From: Rhodanobacter thiooxydans
Lineage (GTDB): Bacteria > Pseudomonadota > Gammaproteobacteria > Xanthomonadales > Rhodanobacteraceae
Direction: 5' to 3'
NCBI RefSeq assembly: GCF_030291135.1
Contig: NZ_CP127409.1
Span: forward strand, 496,001-560,000
DNA length: 64,000 nucleotides
The position numbers and the translations under genes were made by a program. The number at the start of each line of letters is the position of its first letter. The first letter of the stretch is position 1. Below are positions 57,957 to 64,000 of the stretch, one piece after another. The notes under the pieces are model-generated. The model saw only the letters and a program-made list of their open reading frames with translations, did no database searches and was not told the DNA's origin.

Positions 57957-58736
57957 ATGACTGTTCACCGCCGCACCCTTGCCTTGCTGGCGTTTGCCGC
58001 CACGCTCACCGGCGCCGCGCATGCCGCCGCCGCGGAGGCACCCTGGCAGGACGCCCGCCAGATGATCGTGGTCACCACCGCCGGCTGGAACACCGACCAC
58101 GGCGAGCTGCGCGGCTTCGAGCGCCACGGCGATGCCTGGCGGGAAGTCATCGCGCCGGCACCGGTGACCATCGGCAAGAACGGCGCCGGCTGGGGCCTGG
58201 GCCTGAACGCGCCGCAGCATGACGGGCCGCTCAAGCGCGAGGGCGACAACCGCAGCCCGGCCGGCGTGTTCCGCATCGGCGAGGCGTTCGGCTACGCCGC
58301 GCACGCGGCCACCGCGCTGCCGTACCGTGCGCTCACCGCCACCGACTGGTGCATGGATGTCAGCGGCACGGCGCAATACAACCGCATCGTCGATGCGAAC
58401 GTGGTCGGCGCCGACGCCGTAAAGGGTTCCAGCGAACCGATGCGACGCGACCTACACGCGAACGGCGACCAGCGCTACCGGCTCGGCTTCGTGATCGAGC
58501 ACAACGCGCAGGCGGCGCCGCAGGGCGGCAGCTGCATCTTCGCGCATCTGTGGAAATCGCCCGCCGACGCCACCGCCGGTTGCACCGCGATGACGCCGGC
58601 GCTGATGCAGCGGCTGCTGGCCTGGCTGAAGCCGCAGGATCATCCGGTGTTCGTGCTGCTGCCGCAGGGCGAGTACGAGCGCTTGCGTGCCGACTGGCAA
58701 CTCCCGGCGCTGGCCGCCGCGGATGCTGCGCAATGA
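57957..58736 (+). CDS. L,D-transpeptidase-like (YkuD family) periplasmic protein
   Basis: The 259-residue precursor has a signal peptide (about 1-25, AHAAAAE). Its catalytic block is IFAHLWKSPADATAGCTAM, with His and Cys in the order of YkuD domains. The TAGCTAM form marks the branch related to the stand-alone COG3786 proteins. A true L,D-transpeptidase would cross-link or trim peptides at DAP; a peptidase role is also possible here. ATG 57921 would add 12 residues. Its stop overlaps the symporter start by four bases. Confidence 0.82.
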   Translation: MTVHRRTLALLAFAATLTGAAHAAAAEAPWQDARQMIVVTTAGWNTDHGELRGFERHGDAWREVIAPAPVTIGKNGAGWGLGLNAPQHDGPLKREGDNRSPAGVFRIGEAFGYAAHAATALPYRALTATDWCMDVSGTAQYNRIVDANVVGADAVKGSSEPMRRDLHANGDQRYRLGFVIEHNAQAAPQGGSCIFAHLWKSPADATAGCTAMTPALMQRLLAWLKPQDHPVFVLLPQGEYERLRADWQLPALAAADAAQ

Positions 58737-59968
58737 GTGCGACCACCCGGGTCCTGGTGGGACTGGCCACCGGCGCGCTGATCGGCCTGGTGCTGGCCGG
58801 CTGGAACGAGACCGTGGCGCTGCAGGTGGCGAACGTGGCGCAGCCGATCGGCAAGCTGTGGCTGAACGCGCTGCAGATGACCGTGGTACCGCTGGTGCTG
58901 GCGCTGGTCGTGGTGGGCGTCAATACCGCCACCGATGCGGCCGCCTCGGGCCGCATCGCGCGCCGCGCGATCGTGGTGTTCATCGTGGTGCTGACCGGCG
59001 GCGCGGTGTTCGCGGCGCTGGCCGCACCGCTGGTGTTCTCGCTGTTCCCGCACAATCCGGCACTTATCGCCGCGCTCGATCACGCCAGCGTGCCCGCGGC
59101 GGCGCAGGCGGCGCCGAACTGGATCGACACACTGGTGGCGATCGTGCCGAACAACGCGATCATGGCCGCGGCCCAGAGCGCGATGCTGCCGCTGGTGGTG
59201 TTCGCGCTGTTCCTCGGCTTCGCGCTGACCCGGCTCGCGCCGACGCGACGCGCGCTGCTGATGGAATTCTTCCAGGCGGTCGCGGATGCGATGATCGTGA
59301 TCGTGCGCTGGGTGCTGTGGATCGCGCCGCTGGGCGTGTTCGCGCTGATCTTTTCCGTCTGCGCCCGCTCGGGCCTGGGCATGCTCAGTGCGCTGGGCGT
59401 GTACGTGCTGGTCGAATGCCTGCTGTACCTGTCGGTCACCGTGATGATGCTGCCGCTGGCGGTGGTGTTCGGCGGCGAGAAGCTGCGCCGTTTCGCGCTG
59501 GCGCTGGTGCCGGCGCAGGTGGTGGCGATCAGCACGCAGTCCTCGCTGGCCTCACTGCCGGCGATGCTGGAAAGCGCTGATCGCCGGCTCGGCTACCCGA
59601 AGCAGGTGGCCGCGCTGGTGCTGCCGATGGCGGTGAGCCTGTTCCGCCTGACCAGCCCGGTGCAGTACGTCACCTCGGCGGTGTTCATCGCCTGGGCCTA
59701 CGGCATCGACCTCAGTACCGCGCAGCTGCTGGCTGGCGCACTGCTGGCGGTGGTGATCAGCCTGGGTTCGGTTGGCCTGCCGGGCCAGGTCACCTTCATC
59801 GCCACCAACCTGCCGGTGGCGCAGGCGATGGGTTTGCCGCTTTCCCCGCTGGGCCTGATGCTGGCGGTCGACACCATCCCCGACGCACTGGCCACGCTGG
59901 GCAACGTCACCGCGGACCTCACCGCCACCAGCGTGGTGACGCGGCAGTCGCGGCGCGATACCGCCTGA
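58733..59968 (+). CDS. Dicarboxylate/amino acid:cation symporter (SDF/DAACS)
   Basis: The 411-residue symporter has about eight transmembrane helices and two re-entrant loops. Conserved blocks are [29 protein letters not shown] (serine-rich hairpin 1) and [21 protein letters not shown] to [14 protein letters not shown] (hairpin 2 and helix 8). DAACS proteins import glutamate, aspartate or C4-dicarboxylates with Na or H ions. As the last plus-strand gene it could bring in glutamate released from muropeptides in the periplasm. It is coupled to the YkuD-like gene. Confidence 0.92.
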   Translation: MSATTRVLVGLATGALIGLVLAGWNETVALQVANVAQPIGKLWLNALQMTVVPLVLALVVVGVNTATDAAASGRIARRAIVVFIVVLTGGAVFAALAAPLVFSLFPHNPALIAALDHASVPAAAQAAPNWIDTLVAIVPNNAIMAAAQSAMLPLVVFALFLGFALTRLAPTRRALLMEFFQAVADAMIVIVRWVLWIAPLGVFALIFSVCARSGLGMLSALGVYVLVECLLYLSVTVMMLPLAVVFGGEKLRRFALALVPAQVVAISTQSSLASLPAMLESADRRLGYPKQVAALVLPMAVSLFRLTSPVQYVTSAVFIAWAYGIDLSTAQLLAGALLAVVISLGSVGLPGQVTFIATNLPVAQAMGLPLSPLGLMLAVDTIPDALATLGNVTADLTATSVVTRQSRRDTA

Positions 59969-60019
59969 GCGAAGGCCTGGCGGCTGCGCCTGGTGCCGCT
60001 GGCGGAACCGGGGCGGACG

Positions 60020-60039
60020 GCACGGCTATAATGTCGTGC
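60020..60039 (+). promoter_or_regulatory. trpG promoter -10 box with flanking inverted repeat
   Basis: A perfect TATAAT lies at 60027-60032, 45 bases before the trpG ATG. It is flanked by GCACG (60020-60024) and CGTGC (60035-60039), which could be an operator overlapping the -10 region. The -35 region at 17-base spacing is GGAACC, which is poor for sigma-70. Confidence 0.55.
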
Positions 60040-60076
60040 CCGGCGCGTTGCGCCGCCAAGTCCCGCAAGGCGCGCC

Positions 60077-60673
60077 ATGCTGCTGATGATCGACAACTAC
60101 GACAGCTTCACCTACAACCTCGTGCAGTACCTGGGCGAGTTGGGGCAGGCGGTCAAGGTGGTGCGCAACGATGCGCTGGACGTGGCTGGCATCCGCGCGC
60201 TGAAGCCCTCGCACATCATGATCTCGCCGGGGCCGGGTACGCCGGACGATGCAGGCGTGTCGCTGGACGTGCTGCGCGAGCTGGCCGGCGAGATCCCGGT
60301 GTTCGGCGTGTGCCTGGGCCACCAGGCGATCGGCCAGGTATTCGGCGGCAAGGTGATCCGCGCCAAGCGGATCATGCATGGCAAGACCTCGCCGGTGATC
60401 CATCGCGGGCAGGGCGTGTTCGCCGGCCTGCCGAATCCGTTCGAGGCCACGCGCTACCACTCGCTGGTGGTGGAGCAGTCGTCGCTGCCGGATTGCCTGG
60501 AAGTCACCGCGTGGACGGAGAACCCGGACGGCTCGATCGACGAGATCATGGGCCTGCGCCACAAGACGCTGGCGGTCGAGGGCGTGCAGTTCCATCCCGA
60601 ATCGATCCTGACCCAGCACGGCCACGACCTGCTGCGCAATTTCCTGGGCCAGCCGCTGAGGGCGGCGGCATGA
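60077..60673 (+). CDS. trpG: Anthranilate synthase component II (glutamine amidotransferase)
   Basis: The 198-residue class I amidotransferase supplies ammonia to TrpE. Motifs: [23 protein letters not shown], the nucleophile Cys in [10 protein letters not shown] and the catalytic His/Glu in [10 protein letters not shown]. The family length is normal. It could also serve para-aminobenzoate synthesis (PabA), since TrpG is often shared. A perfect TATAAT box precedes it, so it starts the second trp unit. Its stop overlaps trpD by four bases. Confidence 0.95.
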   Translation: MLLMIDNYDSFTYNLVQYLGELGQAVKVVRNDALDVAGIRALKPSHIMISPGPGTPDDAGVSLDVLRELAGEIPVFGVCLGHQAIGQVFGGKVIRAKRIMHGKTSPVIHRGQGVFAGLPNPFEATRYHSLVVEQSSLPDCLEVTAWTENPDGSIDEIMGLRHKTLAVEGVQFHPESILTQHGHDLLRNFLGQPLRAAA

Positions 60674-61728
60674 ACGGCCACGCCCGTGAGATCACCATCA
60701 CGCCGCAAGAGGCGCTGCAGCGCACGATCGAGCACCGCGAGATCTTCCACGACGAGATGATCGCGCTGATGCGGCAGATCATGGCGGGCGAGGTGAGCCC
60801 GCTGATGACCGCGGCGATCATCACCGGCCTGCGGGTGAAGAAGGAAACGGTGGGCGAGATCACCGGCGCGGCGCGGGTGATGCGCGAGCTGTCGGCGAAA
60901 GTGGACGCGCCGCCGCACGAGCACTTCGTCGACATCGTCGGCACCGGCGGCGACGGCGCCTCCAGCTTCAACATCTCCACCACGTCGATGTTCGTGGCGG
61001 CGGCGGCCGGCGCGCACATCGCCAAGCACGGTGGCCGCAGCGTGTCGTCGAAGTCCGGCAGCGCCGACGTGCTGGAGGCGCTGGGCGCGGCGATCGAGCT
61101 GGCACCAAAGCAGGTGGCCGCGTGCATGGCCGAGACCGGCATCGGCTTCATGTTCGCGCCGAACCACCACCCGGCGATGAAGGTGGTGGCGCCGGTGCGC
61201 AGGGAAATGGGCGTGCGCACGCTGTTCAACATCCTGGGGCCGCTGACCAACCCGGCCGGCGCGCCGAACATCCTGATGGGCGTGTTCCATCCCGACCTGG
61301 TCGGCATCCAGGTGCGCGTGCTGCAGCAGCTCGGCGCGCGTCACGCGCTGGTGGTGTGGGGCCGCGACGGGCTGGACGAGATCTCGCTGGGCGCGGCGAC
61401 CCTGGTCGGCGAATTGCGCGACGGCGTGGTGCACGAGTACGAGGTGGAGCCGGAGGATTTCGGCCTGGCCATGGCGTCCAGCCGCAACCTGCGCGTGGAA
61501 AATGCGGACGAGTCGAAGGTGATGCTGCTGGACGTGTTGCAGGGCCGCCACGGCGTGGCGCACGACATCGTCTGCCTGAACGCCGGCGCGGCGTTGTATA
61601 CGGCCGACGTGGCCGCCTCGATCGGCGAAGGCATCGAGCTCGCCCGTGCCACGATTGCCAGCGGCGCCGCGCATGCGAAAATGCAGGCCTTCGTGGCGGC
61701 CACCCGCCGCCTTGCCGGTTCACGCTAG
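60670..61728 (+). CDS. trpD: Anthranilate phosphoribosyltransferase
   Basis: The 352-residue enzyme couples anthranilate to PRPP. It has the [18 protein letters not shown]-binding motif, [21 protein letters not shown], the anthranilate-site [12 protein letters not shown], and [11 protein letters not shown]. It is a separate protein, not the TrpGD fusion of enterobacteria. It overlaps trpG by four bases, and trpC follows 92 bases downstream. Confidence 0.96.
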   Translation: MNGHAREITITPQEALQRTIEHREIFHDEMIALMRQIMAGEVSPLMTAAIITGLRVKKETVGEITGAARVMRELSAKVDAPPHEHFVDIVGTGGDGASSFNISTTSMFVAAAAGAHIAKHGGRSVSSKSGSADVLEALGAAIELAPKQVAACMAETGIGFMFAPNHHPAMKVVAPVRREMGVRTLFNILGPLTNPAGAPNILMGVFHPDLVGIQVRVLQQLGARHALVVWGRDGLDEISLGAATLVGELRDGVVHEYEVEPEDFGLAMASSRNLRVENADESKVMLLDVLQGRHGVAHDIVCLNAGAALYTADVAASIGEGIELARATIASGAAHAKMQAFVAATRRLAGSR

Positions 61729-61774
61729 AACGCACGCGGTGTGCGAAGCTGCTGCCGCCCCCGATGTGCCGGGG

Positions 61775-61804
61775 TTCTTGTCGCGCATGGGATGCGCTCC
61801 TACA
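61775..61804. repeat. Short dispersed repeat (TGTAGGAGCGCATCC type)
   Basis: Read on the minus strand it is TGTAGGAGCGCATCCCATGC followed by GCGACAAGAA, a unit widespread in intergenic DNA of Pseudomonas and Xanthomonadales and usually seen as REP-like. It lies in the 92-base gap between trpD and trpC, so it interrupts an otherwise tight operon. Confidence 0.65.
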
Positions 61805-61820
61805 CCATCAGTGAGATGCC

Positions 61821-62615
61821 ATGACTGACATCCTCAATCGCATTCTTGCCCGCAAGGCGGAAGAGGTTGCCGAACGCCGGGCACGGCTGCCGGAGGCCGA
61901 ACTGATCGCGCGCATCGCGGACCTGCCCGGCACCCGCGGTTTCGCCGCGGCGATCGAGGCAAAGATCGACGCCGGCCTGCCGGCGGTGATCGCCGAGGTG
62001 AAGAAGGCCAGCCCCAGCAAGGGGCTGATCCGCAAGGATTTCGACCCGGCAGGGATCGCGAAGAGCTACGCGGCCGCCGGCGCGGCCTGCCTGTCGGTGC
62101 TGACCGACAGCGACTTCTTCCAGGGTAGCGAGGCGTTCCTGCAGCAGGCGCGCGAGGCGTGCTCGCTGCCGGTACTGCGCAAGGACTTCATCATCGACGC
62201 CTACCAGGTGTACGAGGCGCGCGCGATCGGCGCCGACTGCATCCTGCTGATCGTCTCGGCACTGGACGACGACGTGCTGCTGCAGCTGTCGCTGCTGGCG
62301 GCGGAGCTCGACCTGGACGTGCTGTGCGAGGTGCATGACGAAGATGAGCTGGAACGCGCGCTGGCGTTGCCGGTGCCGCTGATCGGCGTGAACAACCGCA
62401 ACCTGCGCAGCTTCGAGACCTCGCTGGAGACCTCGCTGGCCCTGCAGGAACTGGTCGAGTACGACCGCGTGCTGGTGGCCGAATCGGGCATCCATACGCC
62501 GGAAGACGTCGCGCGCCTGCGCGAGGGCGGCATCCAGGCGTTCCTGGTCGGCGAGGCGTTCATGCGCGCCGAAGACCCGGGTGCCGAATTGCGGCGGTTG
62601 TTCTCGATCCCGTGA
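61821..62615 (+). CDS. trpC: Indole-3-glycerol phosphate synthase
   Basis: The 264-residue TIM-barrel enzyme closes the indole ring. Characteristic blocks: [33 protein letters not shown] (catalytic Lys), [51 protein letters not shown] and [15 protein letters not shown]. It is monofunctional, not fused to TrpF. The following HAD gene overlaps its stop by four bases (GTGA), so that phosphatase is part of the same transcript. Confidence 0.96.
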   Translation: MTDILNRILARKAEEVAERRARLPEAELIARIADLPGTRGFAAAIEAKIDAGLPAVIAEVKKASPSKGLIRKDFDPAGIAKSYAAAGAACLSVLTDSDFFQGSEAFLQQAREACSLPVLRKDFIIDAYQVYEARAIGADCILLIVSALDDDVLLQLSLLAAELDLDVLCEVHDEDELERALALPVPLIGVNNRNLRSFETSLETSLALQELVEYDRVLVAESGIHTPEDVARLREGGIQAFLVGEAFMRAEDPGAELRRLFSIP

Positions 62616-63313
62616 CCGTGATGCCGGAGCAGGGGGCGCTGGCGCCAGCAAGCACGGATGCGGCATTGCCGCGCGTGGTGCTGTTCGATTTCGATGGCGT
62701 GCTGATCCGCGGCGATTCGTTTTATCTGTTCATGCGCGAGCGCTACCGGCGTTCACCGTGGCGTTGCGCGCTGGCCCTGCTGTGTTCGCCGCTGCTGCTG
62801 TTGCTGCGTCCGTTCTCGCGGCGCGGGCCGATGCACACGCTGGTGCGTATCGCCCTGTTGGGTCTGGATGAACGGCGTTACCAGACCGCTGCGGGCGCGT
62901 TTGCCGCGACCCTGGCGCGGCGGCCGAAGCAGTTCTGTCGTGATGGCCTGCAGGCACTGCGCCGACACCAGTTGCAGGGCGACCGGGTGATCGTGGTGAC
63001 CGGCTGCGAGCACACCCTGGCCAGCGGTATCCTGCAGCAACTGGGATTGACCGATCTGGAAGTCCTCGCTTCGCAACTGCGTCCCGGCTGGCTCGGCATG
63101 CGCCTGCTGCGGCACAACGTGGGGCGGCGCAAGGTGCAGTCGCTGGCCGAGCGCGGCGTCGAGGCATGGCAGCTGGCCTATGGCGATTCGATGTACGACG
63201 CGCCGATGCTGAAACTGGCCGCCGAGGCAGTACTGGTCAATGGCACGCCCACGCTGTGCAAGAAGATGGAGAGGGCGCTGGGCCGCGCGGTCACCCGCGT
63301 CGAGTGGTTCTGA
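62612..63313 (+). CDS. HAD-superfamily phosphatase (SerB/PGP-like, subclass IB)
   Basis: The 233-residue protein has HAD motif I ([13 protein letters not shown]), motif II (VIVVTGC), the motif III Lys in GRRKVQSL and motif IV ([11 protein letters not shown]). The layout with a helical cap ([16 protein letters not shown]) matches subclass IB phosphatases related to SerB and phosphatidylglycerophosphatase C. The substrate is unknown. GTG 62612 overlaps the trpC stop; ATG 62621 is an alternative. Co-location with trpC is common in this order but does not prove a role in tryptophan synthesis. Confidence 0.83.
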   Translation: MTVMPEQGALAPASTDAALPRVVLFDFDGVLIRGDSFYLFMRERYRRSPWRCALALLCSPLLLLLRPFSRRGPMHTLVRIALLGLDERRYQTAAGAFAATLARRPKQFCRDGLQALRRHQLQGDRVIVVTGCEHTLASGILQQLGLTDLEVLASQLRPGWLGMRLLRHNVGRRKVQSLAERGVEAWQLAYGDSMYDAPMLKLAAEAVLVNGTPTLCKKMERALGRAVTRVEWF

Positions 63314-63335
63314 TTACGGTTTCGTGGTTTCGCAG

Positions 63336-63388
63336 CACGGGCACTGCCGCCGGTTCTGCCCGGCGCGAGCGGTGGGTAGTGCCGCCCT
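63336..63388. repeat. Decayed copy of the GGGCGGGCACTGCCCGCC palindrome
   Basis: CACGGGCACTGCCGCCGG and GCGGTGGGTAGTGCCGCCCT resemble the two arms at 20965-21030 with several changes and a shorter loop. It lies in the 114-base gap between the convergent HAD and TauE/SafE genes and may still form a hairpin. Confidence 0.45.
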
Positions 63389-63427
63389 GCGCAGCAACCT
63401 CCGGCACGGGAATCACTTCCCTCGCGC

Positions 63428-64000
63428 CTACAGCAGTGCCTGCGCCAGTTGGCCCAGGCTGATCAGCACGATCAGGCTGCCCACGGCGGCCATCACGGCC
63501 TGCTCGGGCAGGTGGCGCACCAGCCAAGCGGCGAACGGCGCGGCGATCACGCCGCCGGTGAGCAGGCCGAGCACGATCGGCCAGTGGCCGACGCCGACGT
63601 GCCAGACCAGGGTGGCGGAGACGCAGACCGTCACCACGAACTCGGCGGCGTTGACCGAGCCGATCGTGCTGCGCACGCCGCCACCGCGCGCGATCAGGGT
63701 GCTGGTGGCCAGCGGCCCCCAGCCGCCGCCGCCGATCGCGTCGAGCAGCCCGGCGAAGAAGCCCAGCACGCCGCTGTGCTGCACCTGGTGGCGGGTCAGC
63801 CGCTTGCCGAAGGCGCGCAGCAGCACCATCGTGCCGAGGATCAGCAGGTAGGCGTTGACCCAGGGCCGGATCGCCTCGCCCGGCACGCTGGCCAGGAAGG
63901 TCGCGCCAAGGATGCCGCCGATCGCGCCGGGAATGGCCAGTTGCCAGAACAGGCTCCAGCGCACGTTGCCGAACCAGGCGTGCGACGCACCGGAGACGCC
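63428..64000 (-). CDS. TauE/SafE family transporter, 5' end beyond window
   Basis: The frame stays open to the right edge, so the N-terminal part is missing; 190 residues are present. The second TauE/SafE repeat is clear: SGASHAWFGNVRW, PGAIGGILGATFLA, FFAGLLDAIGGGGWGPLATSTLI and VNAAEFVVTVCVS. About five transmembrane helices are visible. Members export or import sulfite, sulfonates or organic anions. The GTG at 63964 is an internal codon, because the family pattern continues upstream of it. Confidence 0.9.
   Translation of the reverse strand, partial: GVSGASHAWFGNVRWSLFWQLAIPGAIGGILGATFLASVPGEAIRPWVNAYLLILGTMVLLRAFGKRLTRHQVQHSGVLGFFAGLLDAIGGGGWGPLATSTLIARGGGVRSTIGSVNAAEFVVTVCVSATLVWHVGVGHWPIVLGLLTGGVIAAPFAAWLVRHLPEQAVMAAVGSLIVLISLGQLAQALL

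Noticed and set aside
1-64000. tRNA, rRNA or CRISPR array
   Set aside because: No cloverleaf-type GTTCRANYC pattern with matching acceptor stem, no rRNA-like block and no regularly spaced identical repeats were noticed on reading; a tRNAscan or CRISPR finder run would settle it.

Overview
The window is GC-rich, densely coded bacterial chromosome. It most resembles a gammaproteobacterium of the order Xanthomonadales, near Rhodanobacteraceae (Rhodanobacter/Dyella/Frateuria). This is judged from protein families and repeat style (DUF2884, split trp genes near rpe, CTCCCCTGC/GCAGGGGAG palindromes, GGGATTCGGGA repeats), not from a database search. I see no rRNA, tRNA, CRISPR array, prophage or intact insertion sequence.

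Layout. 1-3.9 kb: end of a peroxiredoxin, then small envelope or unknown proteins (DUF2884, DUF2383, DUF924, DUF2845) and an MscS channel. 3.9-8.4 kb (-): an ABC ATPase and its partner, a permease fused to an M1 aminopeptidase. 8.6-11.9 kb: pyruvate dehydrogenase E2 and a lipoyl-domain E3, closed by a terminator. 12-17.5 kb: DHFR-like reductase, DapB-like protein with altered active site, ECF sigma factor with putative anti-sigma partner, TRIC-family membrane protein, His-tailed secreted peptide, DinB. 17.5-23.2 kb: UPF0104 membrane protein, ATP-grasp enzyme, APC permease, GH50-like glycosidase. 23.2-25.2 kb: less GC-rich patch with a HIRAN-like protein and a REP-transposase fossil, then a second Y-family polymerase. 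25.4-29.7 kb: small membrane proteins, purC, cytochrome c, djlA, rpe. 29.7-30.3 kb: a gap holding a predicted structured RNA and two tiny genes, all on the minus strand. 30.5-33.8 kb: two-component system of the dedicated-sortase type. 33.9-41.6 kb: trpE and a CzcCBA-like tripartite efflux pump. 41.6-60 kb: a large peptidoglycan-peptide processing region. 60-62.6 kb: trpGDC; then a HAD phosphatase and a partial TauE/SafE transporter.

The main system is the 41.6-60 kb region, read as a muropeptide scavenging locus. Minus-strand genes supply a transglutaminase-like protein, an Oar-like TonB receptor, LysA, an M19 dipeptidase, two serine hydrolases, a VanX-type D-Ala-D-Ala dipeptidase and an AmiD-like lipoprotein amidase. 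The divergent plus-strand genes supply a DUF819 membrane protein, NlpC/P60 endopeptidase, L-Ala-D/L-Glu epimerase, MurR/RpiR regulator, YkuD-like protein and an SDF glutamate/dicarboxylate symporter. Together they could cut stem peptides at nearly every bond, epimerise D-Glu, import products and turn diaminopimelate into lysine. trpE and trpGDC lie on either side of this region and the efflux operon.

A second theme is a REP-type palindrome family that enters coding sequence twice: in-frame in the lpd linker, and across the signal-peptide region of a serine hydrolase.
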